A stretch of 53,900 bases of DNA from Lentisphaerota bacterium (GTDB lineage Bacteria > Verrucomicrobiota > Kiritimatiellia > UBA8416 > JABMPJ01). Each line of letters opens with the position of its first letter. Position 1 is the first letter of the stretch. Position numbers and translations under genes: made by a program. Under the pieces are notes generated by a model. The model had not been told where the DNA came from. It saw nothing but the letters and a program-made list of their open reading frames with translations, and did no database searches. Positions 35,101 through 43,352 of this stretch are shown in pieces. The stretch is from assembly GCA_013203785.1 (NCBI GenBank), contig JABMPJ010000003.1:1-53900 (forward strand), in the 5' to 3' direction.

Positions 35101-35758
35101 GCAGAACGCTGTGTCCACGTCGGCCTGTGACCGTGCAGGTCAGCCCGAGCGGTTCGCCCTGCCGCGCTGTGGTGGTGCCTGGGCTGACCGAGACGATGTG
35201 CGTCAGGCTGATCGGTTTGGCGTTGCTGAAGGGATTGGTCACACGCCACATCGCCACGGCCCAGGCGCGGCCACTGAAGGCGGTGGGCAGCAGGATCACG
35301 ACCAGCGCGACAGAGAGCGCGCCGATGGCCCAGCGATGAAGGCGGTGGTTCTTCATGCCGGTGACGTTGACCCGGCTCCAGCCTGGGATGTCGCGCTTGA
35401 GGTAGGCCGTCTTGAAGGGGTCGGCGGAGGGGTTGTCCGCAAACTGGAGATAGTTGATCAGATGGTTGTCGAGCTCGGGGAAGGCCTGCTCGACCGAAGC
35501 CGCCACGGCCTGCGGCGTGAGCGGTTGTTTGAGCGAGCGGCGCAGCCACCACAAGGTGACACCGATCGCGGCCAGCAGGGCCAGACAGGTCGCGCCACGG
35601 GCGAGGCGACCCCACTGGAGCAGGAGGTCAGAGAGAACCAGAATGAAGAGCCCAAGGAGCAGGCCCGCCGCAGCGATCATCAGTCGAACCTGTGCATGCC
35701 AGCGCCGCACCGTGCGTCCGATGTGCTGCAGTTCTTGGTTCATCGATGTATGTGTCAT
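32162..35758 (-). CDS. DUF4175-like large membrane protein with coiled coils
   Basis: A 1198-residue protein. Two membrane helices lie near residues 27-70 (MIAAAGLLLGLFILVLSDLLL and ATCLALLAAIGVTLWWLRR) and one near 145-165. A large beta-rich extracytoplasmic part follows (Ig-like segments about 190-480). Then come long acidic coiled coils (about 500-900), including EEEEMLDVLEHAKEKFRKVREMHQRALE-type heptads, and a Gly/Asp-rich linker. The layout fits DUF4175-type proteins found beside BatA/DUF58 genes. It is the last gene of the envelope operon. The start at 35758 or the ATG at 35743 is uncertain because neither has a strong site. Role unknown; probably a scaffold in the envelope. Confidence 0.75.
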   Translation of the reverse strand: MTHTSMNQELQHIGRTVRRWHAQVRLMIAAAGLLLGLFILVLSDLLLQWGRLARGATCLALLAAIGVTLWWLRRSLKQPLTPQAVAASVEQAFPELDNHLINYLQFADNPSADPFKTAYLKRDIPGWSRVNVTGMKNHRLHRWAIGALSVALVVILLPTAFSGRAWAVAMWRVTNPFSNAKPISLTHIVSVSPGTTTARQGEPLGLTCTVTGRRGHSVLLDIKPADGDATTYTLGTIEGEPTEGFSHHIPLLSTGLRYRFRAGDAPFPAWFEITPRPPLAFTALTLSVTPPSHTGIAPTILDGLAASVEIPDGSHLALRLACNGTLDAASAQLNRDTPVPLQQGSGEDARWWSGGLMIDHADGLLLSATDSYGETIEAQLQYTLLPDRPPVIQILAPTGRTALPPGAQPTIDFVVDDDYGLADVTLERIAPGGPSDAPGSPVTQWVPTTTSFSMLWSEAVDAADGRSMAFRIVARDNHPLQPHIVHSPTILFNATSLADMATTHDKQEQATRANLGTLIEMQRDNISRTRACQTAVVATTAEQWGQTTEQQRRIRLLMRDLLATPGEPLGSLTPTAKRLYLNDMQQVIDTLARIPTAPDRAVLATRAINTEEKILRQLTYAEVAAAQTRVEQRISALSGMLATLISGETQVIKTTRHYITTAATVGEAIVDQQDDLAADLTEFMEACRRESAAIAANDQVFAALLIELAAQCESTRIRDDMTLAAEALDGNKPAAALPDEQQALAKLQAVQTRLNAVATSEVAAQEEEMLDVLEHAKEKFRKVREMHQRALESIEMVKEQNDDSDEMVDLMEEEYQELVKNTKAALLEVPTDLHIFKELNAANDLVEDVFSIFEEVAEEEEKAQSASEKDGEEVTEKAYAKREELLEKMEEMEGRFDKLEEWLGQKAENDVITTEAFDQDELPEDGVAMGALAAEAEDLIGDLLEEADEGADKAKDSATNHAVPDDPGLGWEVKEGDLASFAAKGKSGNQVPDHKEQDGRSNVGRQGMAVGENASGSGTLGEGDSDIEARRTQDPTQDGQVDLDGEANVQATGGGKQASGKAGEEGMAGGTRRMDSTEAGSMEGLEALMAQQADAMYTKASLKNVRADSLKDAAHHLRQAADAIANGQPIEQIKEHRHRAVVALKRAKTQLEAGPSATLTDAHASALLDGVVSGGPDEAPSRYRDLVADYYKKLNEAL

Positions 35759-35762
35759 GGGC

Positions 35763-36350
35763 TTACGGGATCTTCGTGACCTTTACGTTATCGATGGCAA
35801 CGCCTTGGGCGGTCCAGACATAGAGGGAGAAAAAGCGAACCTGCTGCAGATGCTTTCTGGCCGCCGCTGAGAGTTTCTGCATAGGGAACTCAAGCGAATG
35901 GTTTTGCCACGCCCCGGAGAAATCGGTGATGGCCTGGCTCTTGTAGACCATGCGCAGCTCGCCGGGGTGTGGGTTGTCGTGTGGTCGTACGCCCGGCTTC
36001 CATCGGTAACCGGCAAAGTAGATGCGGGTTGGCGCTCCCGGTGTCGCCTTCACATCCAGTGTGCAGCGATAGCGGGCCGCGGGATCAAAGGGCTGGAGTT
36101 GGCTCTCTACTTTGCTCTCCTCCGTCGGTGTGATCGTAAGCACGTTACGTTTCAGTCCGTCACGCGCCACGACAGAGACACGCGACGTATTGTCCACGTA
36201 TACCCCGTTGCCAGTCCAGGCGTAGTCAACGGTCCATCCGGCCATCGGATTTTCTTTGCTCTCAAAATCTCCATTCTTCAGCAGGTTCCCCCCGCCAGCA
36301 AATGCACAGGTTGACGACAACACGATGGCGAGTTTAAGTAGGTGTTTCAT
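35763..36350 (-). CDS. Secreted carbohydrate-binding-like protein
   Basis: A 195-residue exported protein. A signal peptide (MKHLLKLAIVLSSTCAFAGG) is followed by a galactose-binding/CBM4_9-like jelly roll: NLLKNGDFESKENPMAGWTV at the start, YRCTLDVKATPG in the middle, and FFSLYVWTAQGVAIDNVKVTKIP at the end, the typical last strand. A GGAGG site precedes the ATG. It ends 4 bases before the DUF4175-like gene, so they are co-transcribed. It likely binds cell-wall or polysaccharide ligands. No catalytic residues are visible. Confidence 0.8.
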   Translation of the reverse strand: MKHLLKLAIVLSSTCAFAGGGNLLKNGDFESKENPMAGWTVDYAWTGNGVYVDNTSRVSVVARDGLKRNVLTITPTEESKVESQLQPFDPAARYRCTLDVKATPGAPTRIYFAGYRWKPGVRPHDNPHPGELRMVYKSQAITDFSGAWQNHSLEFPMQKLSAAARKHLQQVRFFSLYVWTAQGVAIDNVKVTKIP

Positions 36351-36407
36351 ATGTCTTTTCCTCCGTGAATGCGCGCAGATTCAATGCTAAAGACCAGCCC
36401 ACTGGAG

Positions 36408-37034
36408 TTAGTCGGCCCGCTCTTGCGTAGCGTAGGGGGGGGGGACTTCCCTGATCAGTTGGATCTCCTCGCCGGGTTCGAGGCGGAAGTCGAACAGGCG
36501 GGGGAGTTCGATGGTCAGGTCGGGGAAGGTGGGGCTGCGGAAGGTCTGGTCCTTGTCGCAGGCATGGATGAAACGGTACGTGCTGCCATCCAGGAGAAAG
36601 ACCTCAATGCATGAAGGATAGGGCGTGATCAGCCAGACTTCTGTCACCCCGCTCCGGGCGTACAGGTCCAGCTTCTTGGTGCGATCATACGTAGCGGTCG
36701 CGGGGGACAGTATCTCGATCACCAGCGTGGGCGGCCCATCAATGTGGGTGGGCTTGATCCGCTCTTCATCGCAGACGACTACGAGGTCGGGCTGAACGAT
36801 ATTGATGTCTGACAGCTTCACGTCCACGGGCGCGGGGTAGACGGAACATGGTGCTTCCATGAAGTGGTTGCCGAGCTGGCGCCCCAGTTCCTGTTGAATG
36901 CGTTGGTGTCGCGTCGACGGAGCGGGACTCATGGAATAGACCTCACCGCCGACGATCTCAAAGCGCTCCTCTCCATCCCAGCCGCGGTAATCGTTCCACG
37001 TACATCTCATCTCTTTGTGTGCTGGAACGCCCAT
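36408..37034 (-). CDS. Uma2 family (DUF820) PDDEXK-fold protein
   Basis: A 208-residue restriction-endonuclease-fold protein of the Uma2/DUF820 family. The core is visible: FEIVGGEVYSMSPAPSTRHQRIQQ, the acidic site IVQPDLVVVCD, and the VIEILSPATATYDRTKKLDLYARSGVTEVWLI block with Glu and Lys. These genes are abundant in Cyanobacteria, Planctomycetes and relatives and often sit alone, with no settled function. An alternative start at 37010 is possible. Its product does not fit the envelope operon, so this may be an insertion between the carbohydrate-binding-like gene and the VWA gene. A run of nine to ten G lies near its 3' end (about 36424-36434). Confidence 0.85.
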   Translation of the reverse strand: MGVPAHKEMRCTWNDYRGWDGEERFEIVGGEVYSMSPAPSTRHQRIQQELGRQLGNHFMEAPCSVYPAPVDVKLSDINIVQPDLVVVCDEERIKPTHIDGPPTLVIEILSPATATYDRTKKLDLYARSGVTEVWLITPYPSCIEVFLLDGSTYRFIHACDKDQTFRSPTFPDLTIELPRLFDFRLEPGEEIQLIREVPPPYATQERAD

Positions 37035-37149
37035 CTACAGTCTCCGTTTAGCTGTCTACATGCTACTGCCGCCCCCTTGGAATGCAAGCAAGATTGAAGA
37101 GGAACCCTTTTCCCATGAGCAGAAGCTGGCCTCAATCCGCCTCAATGTC

Positions 37150-39351
37150 CTATGGCCTATTTGCGCTCTTCCTGACCAACCATTCTACCGTCAGCAGCCC
37201 CACGAGGCAACCCAGGATGGTCCAGAGTTGCCAGAGGGAGCGGTAGGTGGAGATCTCCTCCTCTTCGCTGCTGAAGTCGAGGGCAGAGAGCGCTTTGTCG
37301 AGGGCTTGGGCGGTCTCGTAGTAGCGTCCGCCGCTAGAGGCGGCCACAGCCTGCAGAACGGGGATGTTGGCCGGGCGCGGCATCGATTCCGGGGTGAAGG
37401 GCTTGACGAAGAAGGATACGGGGTCGGACTCAACGTTACGGCCATCGATTTCGGCTGTGGCGCGGGCCGTGTGCAGTCCCGGCTGTTCGGCTTGGAAGGT
37501 GAAGGCGCGCCCGGGAACGGATTGGCCCGATGCTGTCGGGACGAAGCGGCTGGTCATGGTGAAGGGCACGGCACGCCCATCAGGACCGGTGATGAGACAC
37601 TGCACCGTGGTTGTTTCATCGAGAGTGTCGGCTTTGCTGCCGCGTGCTGTGATCTCAAGCTCTTCGCCGAGGAAGAGCTGCTCGCGGTCCACAAAACAAT
37701 CAAGCAGCTTGCCCTCAAGCGCCTCTTCCTCGGGAACCAGCCAGGCGATGAGCTGATCCCAGAAGCGCCGGTAGGGCTGGCTGGTGCCGGCATCCGGACT
37801 GAGCTGCCATTTCCAGAGCGAGTCGGTGAAGAGCGCGGCCACCTTGCCCTGTCCATAGCGCAGCGAGACGACGAGAGGCTGGAGCCCGCTGGGGGTGGTC
37901 ACTTCGACCAACGACCGTGCGCCGGCGGTCAGCTCCGAAAAGAGAAAGAGGGAGCGCACCGGGGGGATCGACTCCCACAGCGCGGGATCGCCCGCAAAGG
38001 CAGGGTGGGCGCGCCCGGTGTCGGTCAGGCGCACGGGGTAGTCGCCTTCATCCGCCGCGGCTCCGCGCCGTCGGGCGGGCAGCAGCTTCTGCAGCGGAGA
38101 GGCCGCAAAACCGTTCTCGCCCCAGCCCTTGGAGCCGCCCAGCAGGACCAGGCTGCCGCCATCGGCGACGAATTGTACCAGATGGTTGGCGCGCGCCGCT
38201 CCGAGCTCTTCGGCGTCGAGATTGCCGAGTATGACGATTTTGAAGAAGGCGAGCTGATCTTCGCGCATCTCGGGGGTCATGCTGCCGGCCTCACCGATCG
38301 TCATGAACGTGCCTCCAGGACCTCGCAGAAAAACAAGCGGCGTCATCTGTCGGTTGGCCTTGAGGGCCCGGCCCAGATACTTTGACTCCCAGCGCGGCGG
38401 TCCCTCGACATAGAGCAGGTGGTTGCGTGAGGTGATGACCTGCACCGAGACCGCATAGGTGTTGTCGTTGGTGTGTGATTCTTTCGCCAGAGGGGGCACC
38501 GCCACACGATAGGTAAAGACGCCGATCTCGGAGTGATCCAGCTCAAACGTCACATCGCGTGACCCACCGCCATCGGGGAGTGTGATCGGTAGCTCCTGCT
38601 GCAGGGCCTCATCGCGGTAGAGCTGCACCGTGACGGGTTGACCCCCGGTGCCCTGACCGGACAGCACGGCCTTGAGTTCAGTCTTCCAGTCCACCGTGAC
38701 ACGGCGCGGCGTGGTGACGGTGTCGACGCGAACGTCCGGCTCGACTTTCCATCCCGTGGCGGGTTCCAGGCGGACCGTATAGATGGGGAAAGGCCGACTT
38801 TCGGAGGCCCAGTCGTCGACCGCCTCGCGCGTATCGATACCGTCGCTGAGTAGCAACCCACCCATGACCTTCTGTCCTGCGTAGCGGGCGCTAATCCGCT
38901 TGAGGGCATCGCGCAACAGGCTGGACGTGCCGTTAGGCTCCAGCTCACGTCCCTCCGCCAGAGAGCGTTCCGGTCCGACCTCCGCATCAAAGGCGTAGGC
39001 GTCTATATCGCACTCGGCTCCCACGCGGTCGGTCCAGGCCTGTCCGAGGATCTCCTGGGCCCGGCTCCAGCGGTCGGGAAGTTCCGGGGAGGGGGCCAGC
39101 CGCATGCTGGCGGAGGTGTCGATCAAAACCACGAAGCGCGGCTTCTGAGTGCGGGTCTGGATCTCTTTAAGGCCCGGCATAAAGAGGCACCAGGCCAGCA
39201 GTGCGAGGAAGAGCACGCGCACCGCGGCCATGGCGAGCGTGCGCAGGTTGTGCGCCGCAAAACGCCAATAGCTGTAGAGCGCGACGCCCATAGCCGCCAG
39301 GAGGCATGCCCAGATCAGGAGCGTCGCCGTGCTGTGTTCGAATAGGATCAT
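37150..39351 (-). CDS. VWA / glutamine amidotransferase-like membrane protein
   Basis: A 733-residue membrane protein of the kind found after BatA in aerotolerance-like operons. Two N-terminal helices (LLIWACLLAAMGVALYSYW and AAVRVLFLALLAWCLFMPG) precede a VWA domain with the metal-site motif VVLIDTSASMRL. The middle has a class I glutamine-amidotransferase-like fold without a clear catalytic triad (LVQFVADGGSLVLLGGSKGW). A C-terminal helix is LWTILGCLVGLLTVEWLV. The ATG at 39351 has AGGAAGGG upstream. The longer frame from 39411 runs into a repeat. It follows the BatA-like gene by 127 bases that hold a heptamer palindrome. Confidence 0.82.
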   Translation of the reverse strand: MILFEHSTATLLIWACLLAAMGVALYSYWRFAAHNLRTLAMAAVRVLFLALLAWCLFMPGLKEIQTRTQKPRFVVLIDTSASMRLAPSPELPDRWSRAQEILGQAWTDRVGAECDIDAYAFDAEVGPERSLAEGRELEPNGTSSLLRDALKRISARYAGQKVMGGLLLSDGIDTREAVDDWASESRPFPIYTVRLEPATGWKVEPDVRVDTVTTPRRVTVDWKTELKAVLSGQGTGGQPVTVQLYRDEALQQELPITLPDGGGSRDVTFELDHSEIGVFTYRVAVPPLAKESHTNDNTYAVSVQVITSRNHLLYVEGPPRWESKYLGRALKANRQMTPLVFLRGPGGTFMTIGEAGSMTPEMREDQLAFFKIVILGNLDAEELGAARANHLVQFVADGGSLVLLGGSKGWGENGFAASPLQKLLPARRRGAAADEGDYPVRLTDTGRAHPAFAGDPALWESIPPVRSLFLFSELTAGARSLVEVTTPSGLQPLVVSLRYGQGKVAALFTDSLWKWQLSPDAGTSQPYRRFWDQLIAWLVPEEEALEGKLLDCFVDREQLFLGEELEITARGSKADTLDETTTVQCLITGPDGRAVPFTMTSRFVPTASGQSVPGRAFTFQAEQPGLHTARATAEIDGRNVESDPVSFFVKPFTPESMPRPANIPVLQAVAASSGGRYYETAQALDKALSALDFSSEEEEISTYRSLWQLWTILGCLVGLLTVEWLVRKSANRP

Positions 39352-39400
39352 GCGCCCTTCCTGCCTGACGCATGCATCGCGAAGCAGCTCAAGAGAATTG

Positions 39401-39468
39401 AAATCGAACATCGAACATCGACGTGTCCCGATTTCGACGTTCGATGTTCAGTGTTCGATGTTCGATGT
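39401..39468. repeat. Intergenic inverted heptamer array
   Basis: Left arm: ATCGAAC repeated (about 39402-39420). Right arm: GTTCGAT/GTTCAGT repeated (39434-39468). The unit is the same length as and similar to that of the array at 26818 but with TCGAAC in place of TCCAAC. It lies between the two VWA genes and could form a strong hairpin in the transcript, possibly tuning expression of the second gene. Confidence 0.85.
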
Positions 39469-39478
39469 TCATTCATCT

Positions 39479-41608
39479 TCAGCCCTTCACCTTTCCGGTC
39501 GCATCGATGTGCAGGGCCTCGGAGAGTTTGGGGACGCCGCGGGCGAGGGCGTTACCGTAGACCACCTCGGCCAGGGCCACGACGAGGGCCAGCCAGAGCA
39601 GGGCTTCACCGAAGGTCTTGCCGATGCGATGCTCCTCGATCAGGCGCAGCAGGGTCGCGGGGTCGGTGGCCACCTGCACGTCATCTACGGCGAGCCGCGC
39701 TCGCACGTCAGCCGGGTCGATGGGGGTCAGATCGGATTCCTGCCGCGGCATATTGATGGCCAGGGCGGGTTGGGGTGTCGGCTGAGCCGGCGTACTGAGG
39801 GTGTATATTCCCGGCAGGTCGAGATCCTCGGCCTGCAAGGCCGTGACCCCGTCGAGGATGGCACTGCGCAGGGAGAGGGGCGCGCCTGCCGGGTCGCGCA
39901 GGGCGGAGTCCAGCGTGGCCTCGGGCAGAGGATCGGTCAGGGCGAGAGAGTCGGTAATCCAGTGGTAGTGACTGAAACGGCCCATGCCTGCGGCGAATTG
40001 GACAATCTGGTGGGCCAGAGGCAGATAGTAGGGTGAGAGCGGAAAATCGCTCCATGAACGGTCGGCCGAAATGGAGAGGCAGAGGACGCGCCCCTGGCCA
40101 AAGGGGCGCGCGAGGAGAAAAGCATCCTCGGCCCCGGCGGATACCAGAGTCTCCGTGTCATCAGCCAGCTCGTCCCAGCTCAATTGACGCCGGATCGCCA
40201 CGACCGGTGTACCGACGCCCTGGCGCAGGGCGCTGAGGAGGGGGTGCTGTGGTTGGCGCCAGCGCAGGATGCGCGTGCGTGCCGCGATCGGCACGTCGCT
40301 GATGGCGGTCGGCAGACCGGGCAGACAGCGCCACGCGGCATAGTCGGCCGGTCGTGCCGTGCTGCCAGGCCAGATGACCAACAGACCGCCGCTGCGGACG
40401 TAGCGTTCAACCTGCATCACCTCTTGACCGGGCAGGGGGAGTGCATTGCATAGGAAGAGGCAGGCGTAATCATCTAGAGACTCATCAACCAACGCATCCG
40501 GGGCGATGCGCTTGACAGCAATTCCCGATCCTGCCCCGGAGTTCGCCTCGAAGGCCAGCCGCAGGAAGAGGGTCGCCTCCTCCGAGCCCACGCAGAGGGT
40601 CGGGAGCTGATCACGCGTGCGCAGCAGGAAATAGAAGGCGTCGTCCGGGGGCAGATTGTCCATGGGCGTCTCGACGCGTGCGGCATGCACGCCGGGGCCG
40701 AGGGGCGGGATCGTAAAGGTGGCATCGCTCACACCGTTACCACTGCGCGAGATGGCGCGGCGGCCGATCTCCTTCTCGTCGACGATCAGCGTGATGATCG
40801 TATCGTGGGCGGTGCCGCTGCCGGTCAGGCGGACGTTCACGCTAACCGGCCTATCGGCCATGATGATGGGCGGATCGATCGTGACGGTGAGGGGTGCTGT
40901 GTTTTCGGGGTTGGGAACACCCAGGAGGCTGACGAAGAGGGTGGTGTGCTCGGCCAGCAGGTCGGTCTTCCACTGCTCAAAACGCTCCCAGGGCAGGGCC
41001 TGGTTGTCGCTGATGATGTGGATCTCACGCTCGCGCCGCCGTGGCTCCTCCTTGAGAGCGTCGTTGGCGGCGATGAGGGCAGGTTCGATGCGAGAGCCGG
41101 TAAAGCCGGGGCGAAGCTGCTTGAGTCGTCGTACCGCGCTCTCACGATCGCCGGAAAGCTGCTCGATCAGGGGGGTGACCTCACGGCCCGCCAGGAAGAT
41201 GCAGACGCGATCCTGATCGGCGAGTCCCTCGATCACACTCACGGCGTCTTCGATGGCCTGGTCCCAGACGGTCTCGCGGCCCATGACGTAGTGCATGCTG
41301 CTGGAGGTGTCGAGCACGATCGCTACATCGCGGTTGGCCCGGCTCAGGAAAGACGCCAGCCCCGTGGTGCGCAGGATGGGCATCGCAAAAGCCATGACCA
41401 GCAGCAGGATCAGGAGCGTCCGCAGCAGCCAGAGGATGAAGTGCTCCATTTTGATGCGGCGCGATGAGTGGCTGTCGGCCAGCTTCAGAAAGCGAATCGT
41501 GCTGAACGGCACGCGCACGGAGCGCCGGCTCTGGATCAGATGCAGCACCAGCGGGATCATCGCGGCGACTGCGGCCCACAGAAATAGAGGTGTCAGAAAA
41601 GTAAACAT
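39479..41608 (-). CDS. BatA-like VWA membrane protein
   Basis: A 709-residue protein. The N-terminus matches the BatA/TIGR02226 hairpin of two helices (FLTPLFLWAAVAAMIPLVLHLI and HFILWLLRTLLILLLVMAFAMPIL) separated by RRSVRVPFSTIRFLKLA. A VWA domain follows with the metal-site motif VAIVLDTSSSM. The C-terminal half is a beta-rich plus amidotransferase-like region, and a last helix (ALLWLALVVALAEVVYGN) lies near 680. It starts one base after the DUF58 gene ends, so they are coupled. Such proteins form envelope complexes with MoxR ATPases. Confidence 0.88.
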   Translation of the reverse strand: MFTFLTPLFLWAAVAAMIPLVLHLIQSRRSVRVPFSTIRFLKLADSHSSRRIKMEHFILWLLRTLLILLLVMAFAMPILRTTGLASFLSRANRDVAIVLDTSSSMHYVMGRETVWDQAIEDAVSVIEGLADQDRVCIFLAGREVTPLIEQLSGDRESAVRRLKQLRPGFTGSRIEPALIAANDALKEEPRRREREIHIISDNQALPWERFEQWKTDLLAEHTTLFVSLLGVPNPENTAPLTVTIDPPIIMADRPVSVNVRLTGSGTAHDTIITLIVDEKEIGRRAISRSGNGVSDATFTIPPLGPGVHAARVETPMDNLPPDDAFYFLLRTRDQLPTLCVGSEEATLFLRLAFEANSGAGSGIAVKRIAPDALVDESLDDYACLFLCNALPLPGQEVMQVERYVRSGGLLVIWPGSTARPADYAAWRCLPGLPTAISDVPIAARTRILRWRQPQHPLLSALRQGVGTPVVAIRRQLSWDELADDTETLVSAGAEDAFLLARPFGQGRVLCLSISADRSWSDFPLSPYYLPLAHQIVQFAAGMGRFSHYHWITDSLALTDPLPEATLDSALRDPAGAPLSLRSAILDGVTALQAEDLDLPGIYTLSTPAQPTPQPALAINMPRQESDLTPIDPADVRARLAVDDVQVATDPATLLRLIEEHRIGKTFGEALLWLALVVALAEVVYGNALARGVPKLSEALHIDATGKVKG

Positions 41609-41609
41609 C

Positions 41610-42545
41610 TCACTTACTCAGCCTCCGCCGTTCTTCAAGGTAGGCGCGTACAAAGGTCTCCACAGATTGATCGGTGCGGGCGATGCGATAGTCGATCTGC
41701 ATCTTGGCACAGGCTTGGCGGTAGCGATCGAGAAATGCGCTGAAGACCCGCTCGTAGTCGCGCGCCAGACCGCGCGGATCGGCCGCGATGGTCTCACCCG
41801 TTTCGAGATCTTCAAAGAGACAACCCTTCTTGTAAGTCAGATCCATCTCCATCGGATCGAGCACCTGGAAGACGATGACGTCGTGATGCTGTTTGCGGAA
41901 GTGGGCCAAGGCCCGGGTGACCCCCTCCTCGTTATCGAGCAGGTCTGAGATCACGACGATCAGGGCGCGCTTATGGACCCCGCCCGCAATCTGGTGCAAG
42001 GCCTCAGCCACGTCGGTGGTGGAATCAGGCGGATATTCGGCGACCTTGCGCAGCAGGTTGTTGAGATGCTGGAATGAGTTGCGCGCTTCCATCTGGACGT
42101 CGACTTTGTCGGCATGCAGAAAGAGACCGATGGAGTCCTTGGCTTTCGTGACGACATAGCCGATGGCGGCGGCAAGGTGGCAGGCAAAATCATACTTGGT
42201 GGTTCCGTTGCTGCCGTAGGCCATCGACTTGCTGTGGTCGAGCGCGATATAGACCCGCAGGTTGGTTTCATCCTCAAAGCGCTTCACAAAGTAGCGGTCG
42301 GTACGGCCCAGCACTTTCCAGTCGATATGTTTGAGGTCATCGCCGAGGGCATAGGCCTTGTGGTCGGCAAACTCCGAGCTGGCACCGCGCAAAGGGCTCC
42401 GATGTGCCCCCGTCAGATTGCCCTCGACGACGTAGCGCGAGTGCAGCACAAGGCGGCCCAGACTGTGCATCTCAGCGGGCGTCAGATAGGCGGCGATACC
42501 GCTCTTGGGCGGCGTTTTATGCTCGGTTTGGATGGGTGTCGGCAT
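41610..42545 (-). CDS. DUF58 domain protein
   Basis: A 311-residue protein of the DUF58 family, partners of MoxR ATPases. The signature is complete: SPLRGASSEFADHKAYALGDDLKHIDWKVLGRTDRYFVKRFEDETN, followed by a VWA-like strand with a metal-site motif (YIALDHSKSMAYGS). No membrane helix is evident, so it is cytosolic or peripheral. In typical clusters MoxR sits directly upstream. Here the only MoxR is 20 kb away and fused to FHA. It is preceded by a small secreted protein gene (9-base gap) and followed by the BatA-like gene. Confidence 0.92.
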   Translation of the reverse strand: MPTPIQTEHKTPPKSGIAAYLTPAEMHSLGRLVLHSRYVVEGNLTGAHRSPLRGASSEFADHKAYALGDDLKHIDWKVLGRTDRYFVKRFEDETNLRVYIALDHSKSMAYGSNGTTKYDFACHLAAAIGYVVTKAKDSIGLFLHADKVDVQMEARNSFQHLNNLLRKVAEYPPDSTTDVAEALHQIAGGVHKRALIVVISDLLDNEEGVTRALAHFRKQHHDVIVFQVLDPMEMDLTYKKGCLFEDLETGETIAADPRGLARDYERVFSAFLDRYRQACAKMQIDYRIARTDQSVETFVRAYLEERRRLSK

Positions 42546-42554
42546 GGTCTTTCT

Positions 42555-43352
42555 TCATCGGGGACGTGCAACAGCCTTCCAGTGGTCGTGGTCGGCAAGT
42601 AAGAGGATGTGATCGCCCATATAGGCAAAGAGGATGTCGCCGTGGTGCGTTTCGGAGGCCAGTAGGGCCTGCCCCGCTTGGTCGTTCGTTTTAAACTCCA
42701 CGAGGGGCGCGCCGGCGGCCATGGGCTTGAGCCGCAGCGGCTGCAGGTCAATCCGGTCGGCATAGGGCCTGGCCAGTGCTGGGGCGAGCTCGGAGTCGGC
42801 GCGAAGGATGTTGGATTGCAGCCTGTATTTCTGATTGCGTAGCCCGGGCAGATGCTCAAAGCCAACCAACCGATAGTCCCAGGACTTGCTCCAGCGGTCG
42901 ACCAGTGGAGGGGCCTGCGTGGGGGTATCGGCCCAGACGTCGAGTTGTGCCGGATAGGCCACATCACGCAGGTAGAGCTTTTGTAGGGCCGCCTTCACGA
43001 GCTCGGCATCGAGACGGGTCAGCCACGCGCGGGCAATATCCGCCGCGCCCTGATCGATTCCGTTGGCGCCGCGCTTGATCATGGGGCTGAGCAGTGCGGC
43101 GGCCTCGCCGTGGCGTCCCAGTTTGAGGAGCTGCCAGGCCCTGAACTGGCGCGCTACGATCGCGAGCGGGTCGGCCGGAGCGGCAGTCTCAAAAGCCTCG
43201 CAGGCGGCGATAACCTCCGTGGGCTGGTTCGTGGGTGCGCTCTGCAGTTTCCATACCGCCCAGAAGGCCTGCTCGTCGTTGGCGTGACTGATGCTTCCCG
43301 TGGCGAGAAGAAGCATCGCGGCAAGCGCTGTGCGGCGGCGGATAGAGATCAT
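42555..43352 (-). CDS. Secreted protein of unknown function
   Basis: A 265-residue protein with a signal peptide (RRTALAAMLLLATGSISHAND). The first half is helical and TPR-like (ACEAFETAAPADPLAIVARQFRAWQLLKLGRHGEAAALLSPM). The second half is beta-rich. It overlaps the preceding 212-residue gene by ATGA, so the two are translationally coupled. Not recognised beyond the operon context with DUF58 and VWA proteins. Confidence 0.75.
   Translation of the reverse strand: MISIRRRTALAAMLLLATGSISHANDEQAFWAVWKLQSAPTNQPTEVIAACEAFETAAPADPLAIVARQFRAWQLLKLGRHGEAAALLSPMIKRGANGIDQGAADIARAWLTRLDAELVKAALQKLYLRDVAYPAQLDVWADTPTQAPPLVDRWSKSWDYRLVGFEHLPGLRNQKYRLQSNILRADSELAPALARPYADRIDLQPLRLKPMAAGAPLVEFKTNDQAGQALLASETHHGDILFAYMGDHILLLADHDHWKAVARPR

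Noticed and set aside
37015..38385. Long plus-strand frame of 456 codons opposite the VWA gene
   Set aside because: It is antisense to a well-supported VWA membrane protein, has no recognisable domain, and reflects GC-rich third positions of the real gene.
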